From the NCBI GenBank assembly GCA_965249965.1, contig OZ252262.1:682001-746000 (forward strand): 64,000 nucleotides of DNA. The letters are read 5' to 3'. A program made the position numbers and the translations under genes. Below the pieces are notes generated by a model. It saw only the letters and a program-made list of their open reading frames with translations. It was not told the DNA's origin and did not search any database. Positions 30,197 to 39,495 of the stretch are shown here, piece by piece. Position 1 is the first letter of the stretch; each line of letters begins with the position of its first letter. Origin of the DNA: HXMU1420-13 sp965249965. GTDB taxonomy: Bacteria > Bacteroidota > Rhodothermia > Balneolales > Balneolaceae.

Positions 30197-32074
30197 ATGA
30201 AAAAGCTTTTGTTCTTCCTATTTCTAGTAGGATTTATTTCAACTCTATCCCATGCGCAACAGCATTCCTACTGGCAACAAGCTGTAGATTATACCATGGA
30301 AATTGATGTAGATACCGAAACACATCGATTTACAGGATCACAGAAAATTGTATATACCAATAATTCTCCTGATGTATTAAATCGTGTGTATTACCATCTA
30401 TACTTTAATGCCTTTCAACCGGGTAGTATGATGGATGTTCGTTCACGAACTATTCAAGATCCTGATGGAAGAGTCCGCGACCGAATATTATATCTGGAAG
30501 AAGATGACATTGGATATCACAACATTCTCTCTTTGAAACAAGATGGTAAAGATGTTGTGTTTACTGTTGAGGGAACCATTCTTGTAGTTGAGTTAAACGA
30601 AGCAATTCAGCCTGGCACCACTACCACATTTGACATGAAATTTGAGAGTCAAGTGCCTGAGCAAGTGCGTCGATCAGGAAAGCAAAATGCCGAAGGTGTG
30701 GAATTCTCGATGAGCCAATGGTACCCGAAATTAGCGGAATATGATTATCGGGGCTGGCACCCAAATCCTTATATCGGACGTGAATTCCATGGCGTGTTCG
30801 GAAATTTTGATGTAAAAATTACCATTGATAGCGACTATCTACTTGGAGCAACGGGGGTAATCCAAAACCCAAATGAAGTGGGTAATGGATATCAGGATGA
30901 AGGAGTTGAAGTAACTCATAATTCTGATCGAATTACTTACCACTTTATCGCTGAGGATGTACTCGATTTCTTCTGGGGCGCTGATCCTGATTTTGTTCAC
31001 GCCACTGCACAAGTTCCAAATGGTCCAAAGCTTCACTTTTTCTATCAGGCTGATCAGATTAGTGTACGTGCTTCGGATGAAGAAAATGCCGAATATCTTT
31101 CTTACTGGGAACAGCTACCTGAGTACCTTGTAAGAGCTTTTGAATATGCCAATGAGCATTTTGGGGAGTATCCTTATCCACAGTACACAACTATTCAAGG
31201 TGGTGATGGTGGAATGGAATATCCGATGGGGACATTAATTACAGGCACTCGTTCGCTTGGCAGTTTAGTGGGTGTGAGCGTACACGAAATGTATCACAGC
31301 TGGTATCAAAATGTAATTGCAACCAACGAAGCATTGTATGCCTGGATTGATGAAGGGTTTACCAGTTATGCATCAGCCGAAACGATGAACCATCTTTTTG
31401 AGCGTGGATCTGAGTTTCCCTATTCAGGATCCTATCGTGGTTATGTGGCGTTGGCAACATCCGGAGTAGAAGAACCGATGTCAACACATGCTGATCATTA
31501 CAACACAAATTTTGCATATGGTCGCGCGGCATATAGTAAAGGTGCGGTATATTTAGGTCAGCTGGATTACATCATTGGTCATGAGACATTCCGTAGAGCA
31601 ATTAAAGAATTGCATAATCAGTGGAAGCTAAAACACCCAACCGATTTAGATGTGATTCGTTTGATGGAGAGAGAATCTGGCATGGTTCTCGATTGGTATC
31701 ACGAATACTTTGTGAATACTACAAAAACTATAGACTACTCCATTAAAACCATGGAGGGTACTCTTGAGTCAGTGAATATCGAGCTTGAACGAATCGGGTT
31801 AATGCCAATGCCATTGGATGTTCATGTTGTGTATGAAGATGGAACTGAAGAGTTATTCTACATCCCGCTTCGCATTATGCGTGGTGAAAAACCAGCTGAA
31901 AATGAGATGAAAAGAACCGTGTTAGAAGATTGGCCGTGGGTAAATCCAACGTATTCTTTCGAGATTCCTGTTTCTGCAGATAAAATTACATCTATTGTGA
32001 TCGACCCAAGCCAACGATTGGCAGACATCGATAAATCAAATAATGTATATCCTGTTGATCAAAATGAAGAGTAA
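30197..32074 (+). CDS. M1-family metallopeptidase, exported
   Basis: 625 residues with a signal peptide (about 1-20). An N-terminal M1 beta-sandwich precedes the catalytic domain with the exopeptidase loop GGMEYP (339-344), zinc motif HEMYH (363-367) and downstream Glu386 in AWIDEGF. The HEXXH+E set is complete. A likely periplasmic or outer-membrane aminopeptidase. Followed by a clear terminator at 32095-32126. Confidence 0.9.
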   Translation: MKKLLFFLFLVGFISTLSHAQQHSYWQQAVDYTMEIDVDTETHRFTGSQKIVYTNNSPDVLNRVYYHLYFNAFQPGSMMDVRSRTIQDPDGRVRDRILYLEEDDIGYHNILSLKQDGKDVVFTVEGTILVVELNEAIQPGTTTTFDMKFESQVPEQVRRSGKQNAEGVEFSMSQWYPKLAEYDYRGWHPNPYIGREFHGVFGNFDVKITIDSDYLLGATGVIQNPNEVGNGYQDEGVEVTHNSDRITYHFIAEDVLDFFWGADPDFVHATAQVPNGPKLHFFYQADQISVRASDEENAEYLSYWEQLPEYLVRAFEYANEHFGEYPYPQYTTIQGGDGGMEYPMGTLITGTRSLGSLVGVSVHEMYHSWYQNVIATNEALYAWIDEGFTSYASAETMNHLFERGSEFPYSGSYRGYVALATSGVEEPMSTHADHYNTNFAYGRAAYSKGAVYLGQLDYIIGHETFRRAIKELHNQWKLKHPTDLDVIRLMERESGMVLDWYHEYFVNTTKTIDYSIKTMEGTLESVNIELERIGLMPMPLDVHVVYEDGTEELFYIPLRIMRGEKPAENEMKRTVLEDWPWVNPTYSFEIPVSADKITSIVIDPSQRLADIDKSNNVYPVDQNEE

Positions 32075-32094
32075 ATTGATTTGACTAAACTTAG

Positions 32095-32126
32095 GGCGCA
32101 AGGTTAACACTCTGCGCCTTTTTTAT
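32095..32126 (+). terminator. Rho-independent terminator after M1 peptidase
   Basis: GGCGCA (32095-32100) pairs with TGCGCC (32113-32118) across a 12-nt loop and is followed by a T-rich run. It lies 21 bp past the stop. Confidence 0.65.
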
Positions 32127-32144
32127 TTGAATAAATATCTAATA

Positions 32145-32275
32145 ATGTCACTCAGAGTGAATCAACGAAGCACGGCGAAGTTGATGAAACGAAGAGCCCT
32201 CACAATAGTGAACTACCAATATGTAAGATGTGAAGATCCTTCTCCGCCAGCCGGCGGATCTGGATGACGAAAGAA
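32145..32275. repeat. Intergenic palindrome-rich stretch
   Basis: Contains TCACTCAGAGTGA, a near palindrome, and CCGCC-AGCC-GGCGG (32244-32257), a hairpin. Mixed short palindromes like this are typical of dispersed intergenic repeats; other copies with the same sequence are not seen in this window. Confidence 0.35.
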
Positions 32276-32289
32276 AAAATTTTTGCTGG

Positions 32290-32856
32290 TTAAAAAAGAC
32301 TCGTTTGTTCTTCGTCTTTCTTTTGAGCTTGTTCGATTCGGGGGGATTCAGGAGCAGGTTCATCTGAAAGCATCTCGGGTAGAAATCGCTTCTCATACAT
32401 GCGGCGAGAAATACCATGAAGTGCTTTTTCTCCCCTAGGTGTGATTCTAAGAAAACCACTGTCATCTTCGGATAAAAACCCGAAAGTTCGTAAATCGTTG
32501 ACAATCAAATAAGCTAGTTTTTCGGTAGTGCCGGCACTTTTCTCTATAAATTCACGATGAGGCGCCTCATCCTCCGACATATACACTTGGCCAAGTACAT
32601 TCAAATCAATATTTGTGAGTGGATATCCTTCGCTGCCTTTAGTGAGCAAAGCATCCCAGGTAGTTTGTGAAAAATATAATCCAAACCACCACTTGGCTTC
32701 TTTCAACAATTCTTGAGAATAGGCGCATGCAAAATATTCGCCTGGAGGAGCTTTTCTTGGTTCGCCCCTACTTCGAAACATACTCACCATAGTAGCTAAA
32801 TCCAGCTCGTGGATGTTGGGTGGGTATCTAAAATGAAAATTACTACGTTTTTGCAT
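32290..32856 (-). CDS. Conserved hypothetical protein
   Basis: 188 residues. The middle reads FGLYFSQTTWDALLTKGSEGYPLTNIDLNVLGQVYMSEDEAPHREF; the part with LAYLIVNDLRTFGFLSEDDSGFLRITPRGEKALHGI looks like a winged-helix arrangement ending in a short beta hairpin. The C-tail is acidic and proline-rich. No family recognised. It sits between convergent genes, alone. Confidence 0.7.
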   Translation of the reverse strand: MQKRSNFHFRYPPNIHELDLATMVSMFRSRGEPRKAPPGEYFACAYSQELLKEAKWWFGLYFSQTTWDALLTKGSEGYPLTNIDLNVLGQVYMSEDEAPHREFIEKSAGTTEKLAYLIVNDLRTFGFLSEDDSGFLRITPRGEKALHGISRRMYEKRFLPEMLSDEPAPESPRIEQAQKKDEEQTSLF

Positions 32857-32965
32857 ACTTGCCGATTCAAAGAGATTGCTTCGTCGGCATAATATAGTTT
32901 TTTAAAATTAAATAGCCTTCTCACAAAGGCGATCAATTTTTAAATCTAACATCTAGGTCAAAGGC

Positions 32966-35506
32966 TTAACCTTTTTCAGCAATGATCTCTACTGCTTTCT
33001 CAAGTGTAACATCCTCAGGAACGGTACCCTTTGGCAGGCCAATATTCTTTTTTCCATGCTTAATATAGGGCCCGTACCGTCCATCCATAACTTTTACCGG
33101 TTGCTCAGTATCAGGGTGTTTTCCTAAATCTTTTAATTCAGAGCTTTTTCTCGGTGCTGCTTTCATAGCCAACAATTCGATAGCACGAGCTAAATCAACC
33201 GTGAGCACATCATCAGTTTTAGGGATGGATTTGAATTTGCCATCATGCACCACAAAGGGGCCAAATCGACCAACACCAGCCTTTACGATTTTACCATCTT
33301 CCGGGTGTTCTCCCAGAGTTCTTGGCAATTCCAGCAATTTAACTGCCGTTTCAAAATCCATAGTTTCAGGTGTCATCCCTTTAAGCAGAGAAACTCGTTT
33401 CGGCTTTTTATTCTCTTCGGTAACTTCACCAAGCTGAACATATGGGCCATATCTGCCACTCAACATAAACACAGGTAATCCTTCTACCGGATGCACTCCT
33501 AATGGCTTGTCTTGCTCTTCAGATAGTTTGATAAGTTCTTCCAGTCTCGCCGGTGTGATATCACTCGGGTCCATATCCTGTGGAAGAGAAGTAGAAATTT
33601 CTTCATCTCCCTTTTTCATTTTAGCGTAGGGACCAAATCGACCTACAGCAACACTAATTCCTTCTAACCCATCGAGCGGAAGATCGAGTAGTTTTGCTTT
33701 CTGAGGATCAATTTTATCCTCTTGCTTGTCTACTTTTGCGCGTAATCCATTCTCCCCTTTATAATAGTCATCAAGATATTTTACAGGGTCTTCAGTACCA
33801 TTAGCAACACCATCCAGTTTGTCTTCAAGATTGGAAGTAAAGCTGCTGTCTACTAAATCAGGGAAATGTTCCTCAAGAAGCGCGGTTACCGCAAACGCAG
33901 TAAATGTTGGGACTAATGCTTTGCCATCTAGTCGGGCGTATTTTCGATCTTGAATGGTGGAAATTACGGCAGCATAAGTACTTGGTCGACCAACGCCTGA
34001 TTTCTCTAACTCCTTAACTAACGTAGCTTCTGTATAGCGTGCCGGTGGTTTCGTTTCGTGAATAATAGACTTTAGTTCTTGTAGATCGGTAGTGTCACCT
34101 TTGCTCATTGCCGGCAAAAACTTCTCCTGGTTTTCCAATGCTGATTCTGTGTCATCACTGCCTTCAACATAGGCGCGGAAAAAGCCTGGAAATAAAATCT
34201 TCTTACCACTTGATCTAAAATCCGCAGATGTCCCATTGTTTTTAGCCGTGATCGTCACATTGGTGAATTCCAACTCTGCTTCCGCCATTTGAGTAGCGAT
34301 GGTTCGCTTCCAAATCAGATCATAGAGTTTAAATTCGCGATCTTTTAATCCGGATTTTTCCGGCAAAATAAAACTAGACCCTGATGGTCGAATAGCCTCG
34401 TGAGCTTCTTGTGCTGATTTTCCTTTGGCTGAAAAATTGCGCACCCGCTCAAATAAATAATCTTCGCCATACATGTCAACAATTCCATCTCTGGCTGCGT
34501 TAATTGCCTGGCCAGAAAGTCGGGTGGAATCAGTTCTCATATAGGTGATAAAACCTTTCTCATATAATTTTTGAGCCACGCTCATAGTATCACGCGCACT
34601 CATTCCAAACTTACGGTTGGCCTCCTGCTGCAAGGTGGAAGTAATAAAAGGTGGCGCCGGATTTCTTTTCTGAGTGCTAACCTCAACATTAGAAACTACC
34701 CATGTCGCTTTCTCTAAATCTTTTACTAAGGTACCAGCTGCAGCCTCATCCAGCAATACAACTGAATCTGGTTTTTTGAGCTTTCCGGTATTCTCATCGA
34801 AATCTTTACCGCTGGCTATTCGCTTACTGTTAAGGTGCGTCAGATCAGCTTTAAATTCATCATTCTCCCCTGACTTTTGAAGCACCGCTTGCAGATCATA
34901 ATAGGTACCACTTCTGAACTTCATGCGCTCACGTTCGCGCTCAACTAAAAATCCAACTGCAACAGATTGTACCCGACCGGCTGACAAACCCGGAGAAATC
35001 TTTTTCCATAATAATGGGGAGACTGTATATCCTGCCAATCGATCTAAAATTCGGCGTGTTTCCTGAGCGAACACCAAATTCATATCAATATCTCGGGTAT
35101 TCTCAAGAGCGTTTTGAACAGCTTCTTTTGTGATCTCACGAAAAACCATTCGCTTCACAGGCACTTTTGGCTTTAAAACCTCCAGTAAGTGCCACGAAAT
35201 TGCTTCTCCTTCACGATCCTCATCCGTGGCAAGGATTAGCTCGTCTACTTCTTTCAGCTTTTTCTTAAGCCTGCTTACAATTTTCTTTTTATCCGGTGGA
35301 GTTACATAAATTGCGTAATATCGATCATCAGGATTGATACCCAATGTGGCCCACGACTCCTTTTTATACTTAGCCGGAATATTCTTTGCCGACGCCGGTA
35401 AGTCTCGGATATGCCCCATCGAGGAATCTACTTCATATCCTTTAGGCAGATATTTGGTGATGGTTTTTGTCTTTGTTGGAGACTCTACAATTACGAGACT
35501 TTTCAT
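32966..35506 (-). CDS. topA: DNA topoisomerase I (type IA)
   Basis: 846 residues from ATG 35506. N-terminal Toprim domain (SLVIVESPTKTKTITKYL then LATDEDREGEAISWHL), active-site region GFITYMRTDSTRLS, and DNA-binding fold. Instead of classic four-cysteine C-terminal zinc fingers it has about four repeats of the GRYGPYVQLG / GRFGPFVVHDG kind (about residues 600-830), as in many Bacteroidota TopA. It relaxes negative supercoils. Confidence 0.95.
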   Translation of the reverse strand: MKSLVIVESPTKTKTITKYLPKGYEVDSSMGHIRDLPASAKNIPAKYKKESWATLGINPDDRYYAIYVTPPDKKKIVSRLKKKLKEVDELILATDEDREGEAISWHLLEVLKPKVPVKRMVFREITKEAVQNALENTRDIDMNLVFAQETRRILDRLAGYTVSPLLWKKISPGLSAGRVQSVAVGFLVERERERMKFRSGTYYDLQAVLQKSGENDEFKADLTHLNSKRIASGKDFDENTGKLKKPDSVVLLDEAAAGTLVKDLEKATWVVSNVEVSTQKRNPAPPFITSTLQQEANRKFGMSARDTMSVAQKLYEKGFITYMRTDSTRLSGQAINAARDGIVDMYGEDYLFERVRNFSAKGKSAQEAHEAIRPSGSSFILPEKSGLKDREFKLYDLIWKRTIATQMAEAELEFTNVTITAKNNGTSADFRSSGKKILFPGFFRAYVEGSDDTESALENQEKFLPAMSKGDTTDLQELKSIIHETKPPARYTEATLVKELEKSGVGRPSTYAAVISTIQDRKYARLDGKALVPTFTAFAVTALLEEHFPDLVDSSFTSNLEDKLDGVANGTEDPVKYLDDYYKGENGLRAKVDKQEDKIDPQKAKLLDLPLDGLEGISVAVGRFGPYAKMKKGDEEISTSLPQDMDPSDITPARLEELIKLSEEQDKPLGVHPVEGLPVFMLSGRYGPYVQLGEVTEENKKPKRVSLLKGMTPETMDFETAVKLLELPRTLGEHPEDGKIVKAGVGRFGPFVVHDGKFKSIPKTDDVLTVDLARAIELLAMKAAPRKSSELKDLGKHPDTEQPVKVMDGRYGPYIKHGKKNIGLPKGTVPEDVTLEKAVEIIAEKG

Positions 35507-35522
35507 GTGCAAACAGGTTTTT

Positions 35523-35996
35523 TTATAACGAACTAACCAGTTCCTTTAACTCCTCGGCATGTGCTTTGGCGTCGATTTTTTCGATAGCTGCCAAAATAGT
35601 ACCATCTTTATCAATAACAAAGGCCGATCGTGATGGACCTTCATAGACCTTGCCGTACATCTTTTTCTCAACGATAGAGTCAGTGGCCGCTGAAAACTTA
35701 TAATCCGGATCAGATGCTATCATATAGCTGATTCCATGCTTGGATATATATCTTTTATGAGATCCGCAAGTATCTTTGCTCAACGTTAGAATGTTGTAAC
35801 CGGCTTTATCGAACCAGTCTGCTTCTCCCGCTAACGAAACATTTTGCTTATCACAACTTGAAGTATTGTTCTTCATATACACCGAAACGATAGTCGGGCG
35901 TGATAAGATTTCAGAGAATGCCAATTCTTTTTCCTCTTCGCCCTGTACCACTTTTAGGGTAAAATTAACATCCATTTTGGCGCCTACTTCAATCAT
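35523..35996 (-). CDS. Peroxiredoxin-like (AhpC/TSA) protein
   Basis: 157 residues from ATG 35996. I chose this start, 17 bp after the OsmC-like gene; the frame extends upstream but overlaps that gene. The fold resembles Bcp-type peroxiredoxins: residues about 30-60 read RPTIVSVYMKNNTSSCDKQN, with SSC in the place of the peroxidatic Cys, then LTLSKDTCGSHKRYISKHG with a second Cys. Probably reduces peroxides with OsmC beside it. Confidence 0.72.
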   Translation of the reverse strand: MIEVGAKMDVNFTLKVVQGEEEKELAFSEILSRPTIVSVYMKNNTSSCDKQNVSLAGEADWFDKAGYNILTLSKDTCGSHKRYISKHGISYMIASDPDYKFSAATDSIVEKKMYGKVYEGPSRSAFVIDKDGTILAAIEKIDAKAHAEELKELVSSL

Positions 35997-36012
35997 AGTC
36001 TTTAATCTCTTT

Positions 36013-36489
36013 TTAAGTTGTTGTTTCCCATTTCGTGACCGGTTCGTGCTTAATCGGAAAATTACACGAGTTGGCAATAAAGCATTTTAGATTTGCTCTC
36101 GAATGAATGGAATCTACTTTCTCTGCCATTCGTTCCTCTGAAACAGTCACTATTGGGCGAAGTGTTACGGATGTAAACTTGCCATGGCCATCTTTTTCTT
36201 CTTCCATGATACCCGCAGCATTACCTTCATATTCCACTACAATTATGCCTTCCACAGAACATAAATACAGAAACCAGAGCATATGACAGGATGAAATAGA
36301 GGCCAAAAAAAGCTCTTCGGGATTATGACATTCTGGGTTTCCCTGAAATGCAGGATCGGATGAAGTTTTAATTACCGGCTTATCGGCCACTTTTACATCG
36401 TGATCTCTTGAATAATTTTTATATCCGGAGGTACCGGATCCTTGATTTCCAGTCCATGTAATTTTAGCTTGATAAAAATGCTGTTTCAC
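36013..36489 (-). CDS. OsmC-family protein
   Basis: 158 residues. The family pattern HNPEELFLASISSCHMLWFLYLC carries the catalytic Cys; an Arg-Glu type region follows (LRPIVTVSEERMAEKV), and a second Cys sits in NLKCFIANSC. OsmC/Ohr proteins reduce organic peroxides. It precedes the peroxiredoxin-like gene by 17 bp, forming an oxidative-stress pair. Confidence 0.85.
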   Translation of the reverse strand: MKQHFYQAKITWTGNQGSGTSGYKNYSRDHDVKVADKPVIKTSSDPAFQGNPECHNPEELFLASISSCHMLWFLYLCSVEGIIVVEYEGNAAGIMEEEKDGHGKFTSVTLRPIVTVSEERMAEKVDSIHSRANLKCFIANSCNFPIKHEPVTKWETTT

Positions 36490-36525
36490 GTTTACTTATA
36501 ATTGATTTACAACCGGCGGAAAAGT

Positions 36526-36738
36526 ATGAAAGATCTCTCGAATTATAGCTACACCGAATTGATTGACATGATCAATCATATCAACGAATACAAATTTGAA
36601 GACCTCTTGGAAGAAGTTAGAAAAGAACTAGAGATTAGAAGACAGCAAGGCGAAATACCCACTGTATTGGTCCCAAAGCCTGATTGGAGTGCTTTTCGAT
36701 TCCGAAGAAGAAAGAAAGAGGTTGAAGAGAACGTCTAA
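36526..36738 (+). CDS. Small charged hypothetical protein
   Basis: 70 residues from ATG 36526. Helical, highly charged (EEVRKELEIRRQQGEIP) and ending in FRFRRRKKEVEENV. No family recognised. Single gene between divergent and convergent neighbours. Confidence 0.6.
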   Translation: MKDLSNYSYTELIDMINHINEYKFEDLLEEVRKELEIRRQQGEIPTVLVPKPDWSAFRFRRRKKEVEENV

Positions 36739-36757
36739 CCCAAAAATTCTAAGAGCT

Positions 36758-37486
36758 TCACTTTTTAGTCATTTTCCCCTTCTTACCAAAAAACTGATCA
36801 TTTTTCTTTATCAGACTTTTCGCATAAAAATGCCTTATTACAAATTTCGTAAGAAATTTGTTGAAGAGATGAGGCAGGACATGCATTGGGCGAAGAATAT
36901 CTATAATTAGGACGATTCTTTCCTCAGTGGCTTCATTAATCACCTCATGTTCCCAGCTATCATCAAATAAAACACTTTCGCCTTCTTTCCATGTATAATA
37001 AGTGTCATGGATTCGAATCTGAGGCGGATTAACTTTTGGTATCTTCATGCCTATGTGATAGCGCAAGTACCCCATATAAGGCCCTTTATGCGCCGGAATT
37101 GAACGCCCTGGTTCCAATACAGAAAAAAATGCTTGAAACACATTGGGCACAGCATTTATCATTTCACAGGTTTTAGGACAAACTTCGAGAGCTGTTTCAG
37201 GCACATCTCCCATTAAATTAAGTACAAAAACTTTCCATTTTGATGTTGGCTTTGCCTCATCCGCCTGAAATTGGTCCAGTTCTTCGTAGGCGGGAATAGC
37301 CTGTAATTGTTCAACCTGTTCCAATTCTGATTTTATGGTGTCAAAGTTGTCACTAAAAGCTTTTAATTTGGGCGCTTCTGATTCCAAATCAAAGTAAATG
37401 GGTCTATTTTTACCACCAATAAACAAGCTGTAGTAGCCATTAACAGCTTTCATAGGCAGTGATAATAGAAATTGAGCGATATCCAT
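36758..37486 (-). CDS. Aspartyl/asparaginyl beta-hydroxylase-family dioxygenase
   Basis: 242 residues. The Asp_Arg_Hydrox pattern is visible: SIPAHKGPYMGYLRYHIGMKIP with the first His, then VLFDDSWEHEVINEATEERIVLIIDILRP with the second metal His and the oxoglutarate-binding Arg. Such enzymes hydroxylate Asp/Asn residues or lipid A; substrate unknown. Lies downstream of the NUDIX gene, on the same strand. Confidence 0.85.
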   Translation of the reverse strand: MDIAQFLLSLPMKAVNGYYSLFIGGKNRPIYFDLESEAPKLKAFSDNFDTIKSELEQVEQLQAIPAYEELDQFQADEAKPTSKWKVFVLNLMGDVPETALEVCPKTCEMINAVPNVFQAFFSVLEPGRSIPAHKGPYMGYLRYHIGMKIPKVNPPQIRIHDTYYTWKEGESVLFDDSWEHEVINEATEERIVLIIDILRPMHVLPHLFNKFLTKFVIRHFYAKSLIKKNDQFFGKKGKMTKK

Positions 37487-37520
37487 CTGATACTATTTTA
37501 TTTCTTTATACCCGGATTTT

Positions 37521-38099
37521 CTATCCCATAAAATTATGTGAATTTTTCAATAAAAACTTACCCACTGCAGCAACTACCAATGAATGATCAATATCACCCG
37601 AACTTACTAATTCCAAAAATTCTGAAACTGGTATGACATGAACATTAATACGTTCATTGCCGTCTAGTTTTTGCTCTCCGGTTTTGACACACCCTGTTGC
37701 CAAATAGGTATGAGTTCGGTTAGTCATCATGGCCGGATTTGAGCTTACAAATCCCAAACTGATCCACTCATCTGAGGAATAACCCGTTTCTTCCAACAAT
37801 TCTCTTTTAGAAGTGATTAATGGTGTTTCTCCTGGATCGCAAACTCCCCCTGGCAATTCCAATGTGGGGGCTTCTGTTCCGTACCGATATTGTTCAACCA
37901 GTACAATATCGTTATCCGGTGTGAGTGCAATCACATTAATCCAATCAGGAGCTTCAAGAATCGAAAATGTAGCCTCATGATTTTCTGAAACAATCCGCAT
38001 TTGGCGCCTTAACACCTTGAAGATATTCGTCGTATATTCGACGCTCTCTTTCGTGGTAACCCACGGCTCTATAGTAAAATTGATTTTAGGAGATTTCAT
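37521..38099 (-). CDS. NUDIX hydrolase (ADP-ribose pyrophosphatase-like)
   Basis: 192 residues. Nudix box GVCDPGETPLITSKRELLEETG is complete, with REx2EE. The VEQYRYGTEAPTLELPGG stretch before it is typical of ADP-ribose or nucleoside-diphosphate-sugar pyrophosphatases. Its ATG abuts that of the AMP nucleosidase on the other strand with zero bases between, so at least one promoter must lie inside the neighbouring coding region. Confidence 0.88.
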   Translation of the reverse strand: MKSPKINFTIEPWVTTKESVEYTTNIFKVLRRQMRIVSENHEATFSILEAPDWINVIALTPDNDIVLVEQYRYGTEAPTLELPGGVCDPGETPLITSKRELLEETGYSSDEWISLGFVSSNPAMMTNRTHTYLATGCVKTGEQKLDGNERINVHVIPVSEFLELVSSGDIDHSLVVAAVGKFLLKNSHNFMG

Positions 38100-39281
38100 A
38101 TGCCCAATTCGATGCGTTTAAATCATGCAGATTTCACTTCTGAAAAACAGATCGCTGAAGCTACGGAAAAAGCCTGCGATTTGATGGAAGAAATGTATGC
38201 ATCGGGTAAATATCCCCGTATGATTGTGCATCGTGAGTTCTCGGAACATAACCCTAGCATCAAAGGTGAGCTTGCGCAACCATCTGCATTTCGATGGTAT
38301 TTATTGCGCGAAATGCGCCGACTTTTATCGAAAAGAGCGGATATTGAAATCATCGCAAAGCGAGACGCAATACCACTTAATGATCCGAACCTCTTGGATC
38401 ATACCGATGAAGAAGAATGGGATTTCACGAAAAAGAAAATGTTCTTGTTCAGCCCTGAACGAACAGATATTTCACTCGATCGGCTCAATCATTACACAGG
38501 AACTAATCCACAGGATTTCCAGCGCTATATTTTGTTTACTAATTACTCCATGCACGTGGAAGTATTTCTGGAATTGTTTCCCGATTGTGTGAAACCAGCA
38601 CGAGATGGTGTGCAAATGCCGGCGTATCATCATAAACTGCCAGATAATAAAGGCCTAACGTTAATCAATATTGGTGTGGGTCCATCTAACGCCAAAACCA
38701 TTACCGATCACGTATGTGTACTCCGCCCGGACGCCATGATTATGGTTGGGCATTGTGGCGGGCTTCGAAATCACCAGGAAATTGGAGATTTTGTTTTAGC
38801 CAGCTCATACTTCCGCGATGATAAAGTACTGGATGAGTTATTTCCAATCGGAAATCCAGTAATCCCGAACTATTTGCTGAATTTATACCTCAAAGAAGTG
38901 TTGGATGAGAATGGATTAAAACATCGCATCGGCACAGTATTTACCACGGGCAACAGAAACTGGGAGTTTTCTGCAAAAGATACTGTTCAGAAAATCCATC
39001 AGTCACGCAGTTTAGCGATTGATATGGAATCGAGTACTGTTGCTACAAATGGATTTCGATATCGCGTCCCGCATGCCACATTACTTTGCGTAAGTGATAA
39101 ACCATTGCATGGTAAGCCAAAACTCTCGGGTGCTGCTCAAGCATTTTATCAAAATTCGAAAGAAATGCATCTTAAGATTGTAATTGATGCTATTGAGAAG
39201 GTAAAAGCAAACTACCCGAACGGGCTACCTAATTCAAGCATCCGCGCCTTCAACGAGCCTTTAATGGGCAGCGGCGAGTAG
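38100..39281 (+). CDS. amn: AMP nucleosidase
   Basis: 393 residues; start at 38100, or the second ATG (38112). The C-terminal nucleoside-phosphorylase-like domain has INIGVGPSNAKTITDHV, MIMVGHCGGLRNHQEIGDFVLASSY and IDMESSTVATNGF, all hallmarks of AMP nucleosidase, which splits AMP to adenine and ribose-5-phosphate. The N-terminal half is the regulatory domain of this family. Divergent from the NUDIX gene; both act on nucleotides. Confidence 0.9.
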   Translation: MPNSMRLNHADFTSEKQIAEATEKACDLMEEMYASGKYPRMIVHREFSEHNPSIKGELAQPSAFRWYLLREMRRLLSKRADIEIIAKRDAIPLNDPNLLDHTDEEEWDFTKKKMFLFSPERTDISLDRLNHYTGTNPQDFQRYILFTNYSMHVEVFLELFPDCVKPARDGVQMPAYHHKLPDNKGLTLINIGVGPSNAKTITDHVCVLRPDAMIMVGHCGGLRNHQEIGDFVLASSYFRDDKVLDELFPIGNPVIPNYLLNLYLKEVLDENGLKHRIGTVFTTGNRNWEFSAKDTVQKIHQSRSLAIDMESSTVATNGFRYRVPHATLLCVSDKPLHGKPKLSGAAQAFYQNSKEMHLKIVIDAIEKVKANYPNGLPNSSIRAFNEPLMGSGE

Positions 39282-39337
39282 TTGTTTCAATAAACAATAC
39301 TCCACAACAAATAATCAGTGATCAAGTGAATTTCGTT

Positions 39338-39354
39338 ATCCCTGCGAAGGCAGG
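39338..39354. repeat. Dispersed repeat core (CCTGCGAAGGCAGG)
   Basis: TCCCTGCGAAGGCAGGAAT recurs here between the AMP nucleosidase and radC genes; the same core occurs at 17660-17677. It forms a short hairpin. The rest of this intergenic stretch shows no gene, only a repeated ACATGT pair before radC. Confidence 0.55.
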
Positions 39355-39495
39355 AATCTGGGACAAGATACTTGCAATCAAGAGTATCCTGAAAGCAATA
39401 CTCATTGAATGTTCCATGTTGATTATTGGATATTGAAAAAAGTTTGTAAGGACTTCCTTTGGGCATGGTCTAACATGTAAAAAACATGTGTAATT

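Noticed and set aside
35997..36077. N-terminal extension of the peroxiredoxin-like protein
   Set aside because: It would overlap the OsmC gene on the same strand with a basic, unlikely sequence; the family start fits ATG 35996.
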